A stretch of DNA of 64,000 nt from Lunularia cruciata (GCA_948567375.1 OX419759.1:22226744-22290743); one strand, 5' to 3'; counted from the first letter of the stretch, positions 22,201 to 35,419 are shown. Numbers and translations: made by a program. The notes: generated by a model not told the origin, from the sequence alone.

Positions 22201-23652
22201 TCTTCTTCATATGTCCCCATATCTACAAAACCACAACCCTTGACCTCTCCACTCGTATAAAAAAAGAATCTTTCCAAACCCTAAAATCTATAAATTTTCA
22301 TCTCCAAAATTTTCAAATTAAATTTTAATAAAATTTCATAACTTTAAATTTGCATCTCCAAAATTTTAGAATTAAATTTCCATGGAACTTAATCATGAAC
22401 CAAAAGATTGAAAAGAAAATTCATGACCAATCATTTTCAATGGATAATGATCATTCTGAACCTTTAAAAAAAATTTTATTCCTCATAATTTTCTATTTCG
22501 AAAGTCATAGTCTCCGCTCTAGTTACCAATTAAATTGAAAAACGAAAAGAATCTACTATACACTCTCGAGTGCTATATGCTAGGGTGCCCTCAAGAATTA
22601 CAAATGTTTTCTCACGTATCTCCCTCTTCTCTCCGTGTCCACACTCTCCCGCAGTTCCCGATCGCGATCCCGAATTAGTGGGTCAAGCTCCAAGCTCCTG
22701 TGAAAAGTAGCAGAGACCATTCGAGAGTAGTTCAGAGAACAGACACAATGCTGTAAAAGAATAGACACAAAGCCATGAGATGCAAAACGCATGGGGAAGG
22801 GAACGCAGGCTCCAGAAGGAGCATTTCGTTTAAGAACATGCCAAAAGGCGCATGCACAGGAAGAGAGTGAAAAGAGCGGAAGGAACGGCAGACAGGCAGC
22901 GCGAGGGATAAGATCTCGGAGAGCGAGTACACAGAAATTGAGAGAGATTCCAGCGGTTGTTGTCGATGGATGAAGAGGTGTGAAAAGAAAGACTGCTGAA
23001 TTTCTGGATCGCTTTTTCTGAAAACATGGGGGTGTTCGAAACCCCTGTTTCTGAATCACGAAGTTCCCGGAACTCGGAACTGAATGAATGAACCAACGTA
23101 AACCGCAAATTTGGATGCAATCGAGGTTGGGAACTCAGATTTTGATTGAATGAGGAGCTGTAGGATAGCAAACGCAGCGCTTAAACCTACCCCGGAAACA
23201 TTGTCAGCCGCCGCTACGGGTACGGGCAGAGTAGCCTCCGCAGTTGTGGCTGGAGGGGCTGTCAGCATTGCAACCACTAAGATGATCGCGAAAACTAGAT
23301 TTTACCCGGAAGATGCGTTCATCGAAGTTTGAAACCATTATACGATTGTTTGACAATGTGGAAGTATGCTAGCATTGAAACTCGGAGGAGTTGCAAGGAG
23401 CGAGCGATGCCGAATGTGCACGATAGAGGAAATAAGAATTGTCTGCATAAAATTGAAGGGCTGATTGGGGGGGAATTTTAGCTTGTGTCAGCTAACATTA
23501 GGTTGAATGGATCTACATCACAAATCTTCAATCTAATCGGTAGCCAAACGGACGGGATGAGAAGTCTTCACTTCCATTTTGATCCCCTGCTCAGGTAGGG
23601 CCCTTCAGTTGGTTTTACCGAACTATTCGAACGATCGGTGGTGGTAAGGAAA
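22201..23652. other. AT-rich then neutral spacer upstream of SWEET
   Basis: 22260-22545 is very AT-rich with a repeated phrase CATCTCCAAAATTTT (near 22301 and 22344). From 22600 to 23330 both strands have moderately long frames of Ala/Ser-rich type, but none carries a recognisable domain and I see no credible exon. The 3' part should contain the SWEET promoter. Confidence 0.4.
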
Positions 23653-26136
23653 ATGGGTGCCCAGGAGACTTACAGCAATGCAATTGGTATTATCGGTATG
23701 TCCGCCCCCCCCCCCCCCCGCCCCCCCACCCTCCCCACTTTTTGAGACTGGCTTAATCCCGATGTATGTGGAGATGACGAGTCTGGATTAAGATGCCCAG
23801 TGCATCACATAAACCTAGCAGGCTTTATCTGGGAAGTGAGAATATTAATCTTCGCGTTCACTGTATGTTCTCGTCATGGAGAAGAAATGTTTTTTGCCAG
23901 CTTTCGATCCAGCGAACACGGGTTTCGCAAACAGTTACAATCTCGATCTGAGCTTTATAGATGATGCTAACGCGAGTTCTGATAATGGGGTTGTGATGAC
24001 AATGTCTTGATACGCAGGGAATATTTGTTCTATGGCGCTATTTTTGTCGCCAGTGTAAGAACTCTTTCTCATCTTGAAACTTCTAGCTCATGTAATGAGA
24101 AGTTGAGTGAAAGAGCAAACCCGACGGCAGTTGTGTTCTTATCTGTTTTTAAATGTCAAAAGTTAGAGAACAGAGAGAGTTGTTATAAATTCCGGCATAG
24201 TTGAGGCAGAATAAATGCCTAGTTAATGGGAACATGAGTCCAGAAGCATGTCTTACTAAACTGAGTTCTAGGTCAGCCGCAAGCTCAAGAGGTATGAAGA
24301 AAGCATACAAATATACAGAGTGCTGCGGCACCCATAGATGATGTCAAAGCTGATCTAAGTTGGATATTTGAGCTGAACTGTCAGATTGTGTTTGATTGAT
24401 ATCAGCCCTACATTCTGGCACATTCTTAAAACCAAGGAAGTGGGAGCGTTTGCACCGTCTCCCTACGTGCTCACAGTACTCAATTGCTGCTTCTGGATTG
24501 TCTACGGTCTTCCTCAAGTGAAAGATTTGACGCTCGTCATCAGTATCAATGCCGCTGGTCTGGTCATTGAGTTTATCTATGTTTCCATCTACATGATCTA
24601 CGCCAAAGGCCAAACAAAGGTACTCGAAAGAACCCAATATAACCAGATATACAAGCACTGGTACTCAGAATCGTCTGTTGGCCATAGAATCTGACCAGGC
24701 AGTGATACCGATGATTTTGTGGTCGTTTATTTACACTCTACATTGCAATGTTGTAAGAAATCGTTATGTTACAAATGAATAATCCTCCAGCTAGCCTTCC
24801 TGCGTGAAATATGACGTTTAGTAACTACATATTGATTCCACCGTAATGTCGGACATAATATAGATCTCTGGACTACAGCTAGTGTTGTATAGGAATGACG
24901 CTTTGTAGTTTGTAGTTCGGAAACGAAGACGGGAGATTTTAAGAAAGGCCTTAAATGATCATGGAACTTCTCCGTCAGCTCGAACTTCAGTTTCTCCGTG
25001 TCGGAGTCTGCTGGGAGTCGAAAAGCACTGACAAGGATGCTGTCTGTACAAAACCAGAAAAGAACCTGGATGATGATCGGCTGCTGCTCGATAATCTTTG
25101 TCATCATCGTGACAATTGCGCTGTTGAGACTTGAAGACCATGATACAAGAGGCAAAATGATCGGTTCGGTGTGCGTCATATTTGGGATTTTGCAGTCGTT
25201 TGCTCCATTGACTGTTATGGTACTGTCGATCACCCTTAACAATCTTATTTCCATACAGTTCACACCGTCACACCTATAACAAGCGGCGTTACTGGAGCAT
25301 TCTTCTTCCGGCCATGCATATGACAGAGAGAACCCTTCAATCAGAGAACGATTTAGGGTTTATTGATATTCCTTGGGTAGACTTAGGCCAGGGCAATAAC
25401 TTTTATGACCACCTATGGACATTTTAACAATGTCTATTTGCAGGAAGTGATAAGCCCTGAGGAAATACATCTTGATGCTAGCACATAAGCTCTGGATTCA
25501 GATGACTACATTTCATTTAGGTCGATCCTGTAGCCAAAGCTATGCAGCCTTCACCTAGGCCTCAATTCACAGGTCTTTAATTTGCTAAACCCTGACCTAG
25601 GTGAAAGGGCCAAGGGTAAAACCCTTGGCTCTTTTATGCCATGCTAAGCATTTCTAAGAAAGAATCAAACCGAATTGGTTTTGATACTCAAGAACAAACT
25701 TTTTGAACGTCTTCCAACCTCATTTGACAAGGAATGTACTCAGGAACATTGGAAGTGTCACTATTATTGTCATCCAATTAAAACAAAGATTAAATTGGAG
25801 CTTCTCGTAAATATCATCGAGTAAAGCAAAGTTTTTTGTAACAATAATCACAATGTTCAGGCTGAGGTGATCAGAACAAAGAGCGTGGAGTATTTGCCGA
25901 TCCTCCTATCTTCCTGGATTTTAATGAATGGCAGTATTTGGACGGCCTACGGTTGTTGGCCGGTGGACGTCTTTATAATAGTAAGTTCAACTTCACTCCG
26001 AGGACGTCTCCTCTACATATCGAAGGCTACCAACCAGTCAGTTTCCAAATCTCTGGTGGTCGTGAAACGTGCACATTCCTTCCTTGTTGTAGCCCAGGTG
26101 TACATTATGAGCTGTGCAATACAACTGTTTGCGTAG
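23653..26136 (+). CDS. SWEET (MtN3/saliva) sugar transporter, six exons
   Basis: Bidirectional membrane sugar uniporter family. Exons: 23653-23695, 24018-24054, 24406-24619, 25058-25219, 25861-25980, 26098-26136, about 204 residues. All introns are GT-AG (donors GTATGT, GTAAGA, GTACTC, GTACTG, GTAAGT) and phases match. The N-terminus reads NAIGIIGN and then ALFLSPVPTFWHI. Repeat one has YVLTVLNCCFWIVYGLP and ISINAAGLVIEF, repeat two VCVIFG, APLTVM, VIRTKSVEYLP and NGSIWTAYG. The four pore prolines fall at 26, 46, 148 and 165, a constant +3 from Arabidopsis SWEET1 (23, 43, 145, 162). The last exon is odd: where IPN of helix 7 is expected it encodes VYIMSCAIQLFA and stops, so the conserved Asn and the cytosolic tail are missing. 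Either that exon is misassigned or the gene is shortened. Confidence 0.88.
23703..23738 (+). repeat. Poly-C tract in SWEET intron 1
   Basis: A run of 17 or so C, one G, seven C, then ACCCTCCCC, starting seven bases after the intron 1 donor at 23696. The complementary strand has G-runs able to form a G-quadruplex. Exact length may be uncertain in assembly. Confidence 0.8.
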
Positions 26137-28317
26137 CCTGAAACTTGCAGTACTAGAATGAGGAAGGCCAACATTGGTTATGAAAGAAGTCCTTCCATTT
26201 TACGCTAACGTGGGGATGCCACTCAACATTATTGCTCAGTTGTCGAATTGCTATGCAACTCCACAAAGCAGAAGAGAAGTAGACGCAATTTGTTAAAAAA
26301 TCCAAAGCAACCCTGCTAGTAAGTGTGGAGATATCATTTCTTGAATATTGCAAGCTTTTTAATGTCATTTGTATATCGAGCAGTGGTCAGACCGAGTTAA
26401 AGATCATTATCAAGCACTTTCCTAGCATCAGCTAGGGATCCACGGAAGCGAGGACATCTGATAGAACGGATGACAATGACTGGAAACCGGATGCAGATTC
26501 CTAATGGAGCTTCAATTTTCTTCGGAATATGTCAAATATCATTGTGGTGTATATATAGGAAGAACACCCCCAAAAGAGGTAAGGAAACTAACTTTTCCTC
26601 ATGATTTCATCCTTAACATGCCCGTGATAGCTGCTAAATTGGGCATCATCTTCGTGTGAAAAGAAACTTCACTTTTCCTCGCTGACGCAAAGGATAGCTC
26701 AAAACTGACACCTAAATTGGATGTTACTTGTACATAGTCCTCTTTCCTGAAGATGTTTACTCGGTTCGGATATAAGGCATCTGAAATCGATTCAAGCATG
26801 ATTAAAGAATTAGAATTCACAGAGCCTTTGAATCAGCACCAGGAGAAAGTACTTCCTCTGTCAGCATATTTGGGTCACCGAGTTGTCCATAGAATATTCT
26901 GCCCAGCGGAAGGGGTTATTCAAATTGCTCTTTGTAGCGTTCCTACACGGATGAGGGTGTACCGGAAGAGCAGAATGAGTGGAATCTGAATCTCTGCCCG
27001 GTCTTTGGTTTATATATCCTACGGAGTTTACTTCTCTTCCGGAAGTCAGTTCAGGTCAAGTTGAACTTTGGCAGCTTGGCTTCTGGGTTGAAGACAACTT
27101 TCTATCTGATCAATCTTCTCTTAGAACGGACGCGACCTTGGCGGTGCTTCTTGGAGACTGCAACAGATAGCGCCCGTTAGAACCTACAATTACTGATGAA
27201 AGTTTTGAGGGAAAATCTTTCGTGCTGTCCCAATTCGAAACATATGTCAACGAGCTATTAACCTTTTGTATTTCCTTCAAGCTGGGTCATCAAAAGCTGA
27301 AGTACCTGTTGCACGGGCTGTTTGCTTTGAGATAGGAACTGGCCGTCGAGAGACGGCCGTCGCTTTTGTGATAGGAAACACCGCCACAAGTTCGTCCAGA
27401 AGTTCTAAAGCAGAAGCTCAACCGTTGTACTGTGTCCTCTTCAGACTCGACTCAAGGACTTTCCCCCTTGACTGCTTTCCCATTTTCACTCTCACTACCT
27501 ATTTGATATTCCCACATGAGGACTTTGCACTCCCCAGGTTTATAATCGATCCTCATTTTCTACTGAATGTCAGAACACGTGATACACACTCTGGCATAGT
27601 GATGAACATTCTTCATCAACCATTATACGTTGTGGATGTGCAGGAATAAAACTGACTAGATTAATGAACCAAATCAATAGTATTGACCAATAGATTCGAG
27701 ATGAGATGCAGATTGTGTACGTTCCAGTTTAGGAGAATCTGATGAGTTTCTATTGCAATGAGTTCGAAATACTACTATCTCTTTCCCTGCATACAGGGAG
27801 TTGGGTTATTAGACTTACTGTGGGACTTACTGTGGGATAGAGACTTAAGTAATGTGGTGATCAAGTCACTAATTTGATCCAGCTCACAATTTAGCGGCCA
27901 AAGAAGAGGGAGATCCACTTGCAATTTAGCGTTAGTTGCAGCTCCTGCATGCACAGTGAAAGTTTCCTGCCAAGACTTGGAAAATTAACCATCACTGAAT
28001 TCACCATCATTGAATCCAGGATCATTGGTAGGGGTAGTCAGGAATATGATGGTCACCTGTGAATGTATTGAAGCAAATGTCCGTACCCCGAAATCACAAA
28101 TTTGGGATTTTGAATCTGGCACTCTCTGTGTGCAAGCTCCAGAGTCTAGATGCTATATACAGAACTTCCTACTAGTCTACTAGATTGATGCTTCTCTCAT
28201 ATCCTGAAATGGGAAGAGCTAAACTTTCTTCTGGTATTCCCCGAAGGACAAAAGAATAGCTTAATTTTCGCACATTAACGAGTTTCAGGCAACTTCCGTA
28301 ACTGATTGTTACTCATA
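26137..28317. other. Intergenic sequence between SWEET and F-box gene
   Basis: Short unconnected frames only (for example 27266-27649). None has a recognisable domain or convincing splice partners. The SWEET 3' untranslated region presumably begins here. Confidence 0.4.
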
Positions 28318-29682
28318 TCAAGGTGTATGAGTAGAAGGTTTGAACAGGTGGATCTCCTTCCTGTATTGAACTTCTGTGCTTTTCATAGAACTCTCAGTGC
28401 CGGAGAACCTATTCCACTCTTTGCACGACAGGTCGTACACCAACTCTGGCCCATTCCCATTTTCTTTGGCGAAATAAATAAGGTCTCCTTTCCCGACACA
28501 CTCGTAGTACCCATTTGCTTGCTTCACAAAATCGTCGTACAGCTCCTTAGGCATTCGCGTTACCTCGTTCCATTTCTTGCCCTTTTCAACCAGCTGCCAT
28601 ATCCGAATGCAGCTAGGCTGCGTTACCTCTACAGGAGTATGTGCTGCGGAGAACGCAGAAAAGCGCTCCCCTATCCGTAGATCCTTTCTCCAGTTCTCCC
28701 CGTAGCAAGCTCCAACTATGAGCAGATCCCCGTTATGTTCCACAAGATGAGGGGGCAAGATTGAATTAGGTAGGTCAATTTCAAGATCACTCCAGGCCCG
28801 TTTCTCCCAGTCATACACTATTATTGTTGGCCTCCGCCACATGATTCTGACTACACTGTAAAAGTACCCGTTACAAAACACCCCTCCTGTGCCATAAAAC
28901 TCCTTTCTGGGGAGCATACCACCAGTAGTCCAGGTGTTGGTCGAGAACTCATAGATTCGAGTCATAGAGTCATATGTGGATCCTAACACGCCACTGGCTC
29001 GCTCGTCTCTTTTGTAGCCCGCAATCAAAATACAATAGGACGTGCTGAGTGGATCGGCGAAAATTGTTGAAAATATGGGGCTTTGAGAGCCAGGATCAAC
29101 GGGGTCAAAGAAGGAGAAGGTTGATCCTGGTGGTGGGCAGATACAGATGCCGTGATAAGGCTCCCTGCTGCAATTCAGCAGCAGCCTGGAATTCGTGAAG
29201 GCAGGAGGCGGGTTCAAAGGGGGTAACTCCCTCCACAATTTTGTCAGTGGATTGCACACGATCAGTGCGCCACCATCTGCACGGAAGAGAAGAAAGCCAC
29301 CTCCAGACGCTAGCAGAGACATCTTCTCGTAAGACGAGGACACAAAATCCAGGGACAGTTTGTGGCACCTATCCAGCTCATGGTCATAAAATTCCAGCTC
29401 TCTGCAGTCCTTTCTGACTCGGATGCAATACGGTTTCGACGGTGTGAACCCATTGAACGTGAAGATGTTCAGAGATTGCACGAGCTGATCCCATCTTTTA
29501 CACGCGCAGCAGAGCCGGACGATGTCAGGAAGAGGCAATCTCAGCAGAATGTTTTGGAGAGCATCGTCTGGAACATCAAACAGTGTAGTTGGTTCCATCG
29601 GACTGCTCCGATCAATCAACACCTCAAACGATACCACCTGCTTGCGGCGAGGATGTATAAACAATCTACAGAACCTGAACAA
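28318..29682 (-). CDS. F-box/kelch-like protein
   Basis: An uninterrupted minus-strand frame of 454 codons. An F-box lies at about residues 33-75 (LFDVPDDALQNILLRLPLPD, then VRLCCACKRWDQLV), the Skp1-binding module of SCF ubiquitin ligases. The rest reads as a divergent kelch/F-box-associated beta-propeller: LLASGGGFLLFRADGGALIV, CNPLTKLWRELPPL, YEFSTNTWTTGGMLPRK, IIVYDWEKRAWSDLE, GDLLIVGACYGENW. Substrate unknown. Two starts are possible: 29682, or Met29 at 29598 (MEPTTLFDVPDD), which places the F-box nearer the N-terminus as usual. I slightly favour the inner one. No introns are needed. A TATATAA on the minus strand near 30076-30087 is a possible promoter. Confidence 0.88.
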   Translation of the reverse strand: MFRFCRLFIHPRRKQVVSFEVLIDRSSPMEPTTLFDVPDDALQNILLRLPLPDIVRLCCACKRWDQLVQSLNIFTFNGFTPSKPYCIRVRKDCRELEFYDHELDRCHKLSLDFVSSSYEKMSLLASGGGFLLFRADGGALIVCNPLTKLWRELPPLNPPPAFTNSRLLLNCSREPYHGICICPPPGSTFSFFDPVDPGSQSPIFSTIFADPLSTSYCILIAGYKRDERASGVLGSTYDSMTRIYEFSTNTWTTGGMLPRKEFYGTGGVFCNGYFYSVVRIMWRRPTIIVYDWEKRAWSDLEIDLPNSILPPHLVEHNGDLLIVGACYGENWRKDLRIGERFSAFSAAHTPVEVTQPSCIRIWQLVEKGKKWNEVTRMPKELYDDFVKQANGYYECVGKGDLIYFAKENGNGPELVYDLSCKEWNRFSGTESSMKSTEVQYRKEIHLFKPSTHTP

Positions 29683-31624
29683 GAAATTTCAGACCTTCTG
29701 TCTCATTACTGGCATGCAGATAACCCCACATCGGCCACCTTCCATCACGTTGTAAACTACGTAGGGTGGATAAGAGGGGGAGGAAAAAAAGATATTTTGC
29801 GTTATCTGCAGCAGTAGCAGCAGCGAGAGCCGAACTCTTGAAGCCTTGTAAACGACAAACGACATGCATCCACTGTCAGCTCCTGCACGATGTGCCTGCC
29901 CTTCCAATGAAGCAGCAAGTCTGGATATTATCCTTCCTACTACAACTGTTTCGACGACGACGACGAGGACGAAGACTGAGATCAATATGATCTAACTTGT
30001 CAGCAAACTATGCAGACAGACTAGTTATAGTAGTTTGACATGAAACTGAATACTTACTTGTAGTCTCAATGTTGGTTATATACACACTCCCGCGAAGGAC
30101 GTCAACAACGGGGACAGGGAAACTGCGGAAGCTGTCCCACGATTTCTCACCTGAGATTCTGAGCCTCTCTTGTAAAGAAGAGTCTTACTTAAAGATGGAT
30201 GACGCCTGGAGAGGGAGTAAGGGCATGCGTGCGCTCTTCTCCAGCCCAGGCCAATCGCGCGGAGCTTGAGGATTGCTGATGCATCGTCGTCTGTGTAGGA
30301 AGGAAAGAATGAAGGAGGTTAAAGTTTAAGAGGTGGTAGAGAGAGAGAGAGGAGAGAGAGTGGAAGACCCGGACCTGTGCAGATCTCCATTGAATTTGCG
30401 TACGCTATCTCGGGACCCACCTACCTGGCTGATCAATTTCAAAAGATACCATCTCTCCAACTAATTGGACACTGTAGCAAGGGTGTAGCCATGTTCACTT
30501 TGTCAACGAGAGCTTGATTGCAGCCACTTTACCTGTCCGGATATACTATGCAGGATTCCCCGATTTAGTTACAGTTTCTCCACCACTTTTCTCCTGGCAA
30601 TTGACGAGTGCTAGACTAGTCAGGCGGACTTTTAGGCGAGTCTCTAGATTTTTGGGAGAGGGTGATTTCCTACTCCCAGCCAATTTTGTGTGACTTTCAG
30701 ACAGATGAGCTAATTCATTGATCCTTACCCTGTGTAGTGAGCACTGTCTCCATGCCAAAGAACTACCACTACTGTACATTGAATTGACTCCTATCATCAT
30801 CACTTTTCTCCATCGCGTTCCAGATGGTTTAATTCCACCTAAGCCTTGATGGTGACTCTTGCACTCATTGGTCTGTCTGATATGCATCGCTCTAGATTGG
30901 ATCGAATCTTCCTTTATGGGCAATAGACGTACTTCACTGTTGTTTAATAAAGCCTCGGTGCAAACTGAGTTCAATCATTGTACGCCTCACTGGTCTGTGA
31001 CTCTTTGTACTCGGCTCGTACGGTATCTCTTGTGGACACACCAAGGCTCCGGCTCCGCTCTTCTTAACAGCCTCAGCTTCTCCATATCCTTCCACTTTCA
31101 ACTATCAATATTCAACGTGTATAGGTGGAGAGTAGATGCTACGAACTTCGCGACCTGTCTATCAACACCTGGATGAGAGCAGGACACTTGAACTTCTCCC
31201 TATACATCATAATCCGATGTATAGGACCGACGAATAACGTCTGGTCGGATCCGTGACACCTAACCTGAAGTTGTTCTCAACATCACTTCCGCAGCTCCAG
31301 AGGCCATGGGAGAAAGTAAGATAAGGACGCGGTATATCATGTTTGAAAAGAACGTTCTATCCTGCTACATCTCATCTCATGGTGGTGGCGATTTCTTTCT
31401 TACTTTTAGTTTAAGAGGAAAGAAGTGTGTTCAATTTCTCACAAGACTCTACAAGGCACATGATCATGAGATCGTGAGCTGCACACTATTTGGAATGCAT
31501 CCAGCATAAGTACCGGAGAATCACATCCTAATATGGTGTAGCATCCGAAGAAATTGATCCAACTTGGTGGAAGGATGCATGTTGGGAGAGTGCATGGGAA
31601 CACACAAAACTAAGAGATAGCCAA
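29683..31624. other. Intergenic sequence upstream of the F-box gene
   Basis: Contains a GA microsatellite and no recognisable gene. Frames opposite the F-box start are shadows of it. Confidence 0.4.
30331..30361 (+). repeat. GA-rich microsatellite
   Basis: An interrupted (GA)n run, GAGAGAGAGAGAGGAGAGAGAG, about 650 bp upstream of the F-box start. GAGA tracts are common in plant promoters and 5' leaders; no function is shown here. Confidence 0.85.
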
Positions 31625-31699
31625 ATTGTTTGTGAGTTAGATTATCCACTGAACTTCTCAGTGAGGAGCTATTGTTTGTGAGTTAGATTATCCACTGAA
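31625..31699 (+). repeat. 29-bp direct repeat pair
   Basis: The 29-bp string starting ATTGTTTGTGAGTTAGATTA and ending CCACTGAA occurs at 31625-31653 and again at 31671-31699 without mismatches, separated by 17 bp. Confidence 0.9.
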
Positions 31700-31799
31700 A
31701 CGAAGATCAACCTGTCACTTTGAAAGTGGATCAAATAAAATGACCATAAAATGAGGCTATGGAAGATTGCTTTCCAAAGCTCCAATTGAGCCACTGAAT

Positions 31800-34700
31800 A
31801 GATCAAGATCTAGTTATCTGTCTGTAGAATAAGCGAATATATATAGACAAGGACAGGTGGTATAGGTTTCAGCACTCAAGTTGCAAAAATATTATTAATG
31901 GCTCAATTTAATGCTAAATAATATTTTGCAATTTTCGATTAACGGCCAAGAAGAACAAACGCTATAAATATTAATACTCTTGCCTAAGTTAAAGAGAACA
32001 TACAAGCAATTGTAGGAGAATTGATGAAAGCATAAAGCCATACATCATCAACTTTAGGGGCTTGTAGGAAACTTCTAAAATTCATGACAAATATAATCAT
32101 GAACAATTCAGATAAGATAGTATATGAGATATTGTGAGATTCTTTCTACTGTATGAGACAATAGCTCCTTTAAGCAGATAGATAATATTATTATTATGTG
32201 GTAAAAAATCATTTTACCTGCAATTTTATCGACAAATTTATACTAACAAAATTGTACTGAGAGCTATTTCTGAACTTTTTTTTAAACCAAAAACCAACTT
32301 AAACTACAACCTATCAAAAATCCAAATATTAGAGTATTTATATTTTTAAATAAATAATCTCTTAAATTCTAAATTTAGATATAAATTTTCCTCAACTAAA
32401 AATTCAAACTAGTTATTTAATATAGGAGACTATAAAACAGGGAGCATCAAACAAGACATGACTCTTATCAATATTTTCATTTAGTAAAACACTAGGCTCT
32501 GATGAGAATATAAGGAAAGAACTGAATTTCCATTATTTTTATAAAATATAAAGTAAAGTATGGTATCGTCAAGTTTTATGTGGAATATCGTACGCATGCA
32601 TTTTATAATCAAATAAAACAGGTTTTCAATGTATGAAATAATAATATTATGTATAAATAAAAAATATTTTTTATAATAATGATGAAAATAATGATATTAA
32701 TTAATCATTTCTTATCATTTAATTAAGTCTTATTTAATGGGCTTAAATATGAGGAAATTTTAATTTTCATAAAAACTATTTATTAAAAAGTACAAATTTT
32801 GAAGTAAAACTTAGTATGAAATATGCTTTTTGAAAATCTGTGTAATAGATCAACAACCTGTTAATGTGGAATTAGTCATGATGAAATTGAATCTTTTATA
32901 CATAGATACATATTCCATGGTAGTACTTTCTTCAAAAAATATTATGGAGATTTTAATTATCAGAATAATTTCCTCCTCAATTGTTCCATTTAGATAAATA
33001 CTCAAGGCTTAGCTTAGCACTAAGCTAGCTAAGCCTTAAGTATTTGAACCCACGAAGGGACGATCTACAAACCTTATTTTAAATGCACATATTACTATTT
33101 TGAGTTACTAGTTTATGTAGTTAATATACTATATATGGATCCTCTTATATACTAGAGACTGGTTGTTTGAAATTTGAAATTTAAGAAATTAGTAGATCTA
33201 GTGTCCAACTCCCGTAAATGCATAAATTCAATGAAGTAACACTGTTCTAATTATAGATTTTCATTTGAGATATACAGTCTAACAATGAAGTACAGAGTTT
33301 CCTTCCTCCAAGCTTCGTACAAATATGAGCGAATATGCTTTTTCTTTTACCTTTTGTATATATTATTGAGACTTCCCAAAAGCTAGACCTTAGTCTCATA
33401 ATTCCAGATCTATTATAATTTACTTCCGAATTTGCTACATGGAATACCTTATCCTTACCTCTCTTTTTAGTTCTTGACATTAAGTACTTAGTTTTTAGAA
33501 GTACTAACTTATCAAAAATTACTTTTGAATCTATTATGTAGATTTTTTCATATTTAATTTTCTTTTCTTTTCTTACTTACCAAAGTTAAACATTAATTTT
33601 TAAATAATTTACCTAGATTTCCTTGATTCATATTTTACCGCTATAGTTATATAATTAAATCTGAATTCTTATTTATATTTAAAAAATAAATGATCAAATA
33701 ATATGTAACAAAAGTATTATACTACACGTGATGATGATTTTGTTAATGTAGTTTTTTAATAAGTAAGAATAATCTAAGTATAAAGTTTCAGTTAATCGGA
33801 TGTTTAAGAATCGTCAATTCTATAACTAATTTATTATATATACTATATATCATAAGGTAATATATCTTTTTATTATAGCATTCAATGCAATATAAAATTT
33901 TTCAAGAGTCTTAGGTGAAAAGGTGTATTATTTTGTGCAACTACTATAACTCAACATACTGATTTAAATATAGTAATCTATTCAATGAATAAAAATATAC
34001 TTATTAATATAAATATTTATTTCTTTTTACTATCAAGACTTATCATGAAATACTTTTATGTCTCCAATGATGTTTAGTATTTCATTCAATTTATTATCAA
34101 CCACAAAAACATTAAACACTTTAGAAGAAAAATTTTAATTAGAAAGAAAAGTGTAATTTAAGATTAATTTAGAGTTCAAGGGCAATAAAATTGTTCAGAA
34201 GGACATTTCTATAAAGTAAACAGATTTTCTAATAGTTCATAACAAAATATCAAAGGTTTTGAAATGATTAGATTTGACAAAGAGAATTGAAGACAATAAA
34301 CTTAAAGCATCTTAGACTATGAAAACTCTTTCTTTCTTAGCAATAATGTTTGAATAAGAAACATAACAAGGAAAATTTAAAGTTTTGTTCAACTTTTAGA
34401 TCTAAGAAGCACTTATAGAAGGTCGACCTATCTTCTCATAATAAAAAACTCTTTAAATAATTCTAAAAGGCACATTCAATATCATTCAATATTGTTGTCT
34501 GTCTATCAACCCCTATTAAGCTCTTCTTAGAACTTGAGAGTACTCTACTAACTTACTAGACTTGAATAATCTGATTTTGATCTACATTTACCTTAAACTA
34601 GCCAAGCTAAACTTACCCTAGCAGATTAAGCTGAGCGGGGCGAGTTTAAGGAAAATTTAGATTACAATCACATCATACAAGTATGTAATCTAGTAAAATT

Positions 34701-35419
34701 AATTTATATTTAAAGTTATTGATAAATCCACCTACTGGTTTTTCTAAATCCATCCACTCTATGCTATGTTAACTGTAGTCATTGTGACTTGGAGGTTTAA
34801 CACACCATGTATTGATTACTTCATTATTTTGGGGTTTGTGACCATTGACTTGATTGAATGTATTAATGACCTGATCGTTGACACCGACAAGGGATATTAA
34901 TTACATGACTGCTGACTTATGACTATGACACTACCACAATTTCATCAACTATGGAATGAATTTTGATCACTAATGCAATTAACTAAGACTTGCCAAGAGA
35001 GAACTTATGGAGGTGGTTTGGATGAAGTGTGCTGTGACTTGTGCTTTACATTGGTTCTACAAGCTAGCAAATGATTGATGAAGATGGAGACTCTATTTCA
35101 CTTAAGCTTTAAGAAATTGGTAAACTGTAGAAAGTTGTACTTTGAACCCGCACCATGTCCCAAATCAACAAGAAGATACTTGCACCGCCATTCAATGATC
35201 AGAAATTTGTTGTTTTTCAGGTTGAAGAAATAGTGACTACAAGGATGTTTTGCAACTCTTTCAATTAGATAAGAAGCTCAAGTACTAAAAAATTAGTACA
35301 TTAATTGGAATCAATTGGCTACAAGGTTGTACCCAACCATACTCCCTTGTTCAGATATTGTGAACTACGTGAACTGAACATGCAGCCAATGATCAATAAA
35401 GTCAATAAGAATAGACTAC
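31800..35419. other. AT-rich island without genes
   Basis: About 3.6 kb that is strongly A/T on both strands, in contrast to the flanks. It contains many poly-A/T runs and no long frame with a recognisable domain. An inverted repeat lies at 33001-33040. The giant gypsy element begins at its right edge. Confidence 0.7.
33001..33040. repeat. Hairpin-forming inverted repeat
   Basis: AAGGCTTAGCTTAG and CTAAGCTAGCTAAGCCTT face each other with almost no loop and could form an imperfect stem of about 14-16 bp. Confidence 0.7.

Noticed and set aside
22598-23332. Overlapping Ala/Ser-rich frames upstream of SWEET as a separate gene
   Set aside because: No domain, no consistent frame longer than about 150 codons, and composition explains the openness.
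26750-27650. Small plus-strand proteins downstream of SWEET
   Set aside because: Unrelated short frames without domain signatures or supporting splice sites.
30331-30361. GA run as a defined GAGA-binding regulatory element
   Set aside because: Only a microsatellite is visible; position alone does not establish function.
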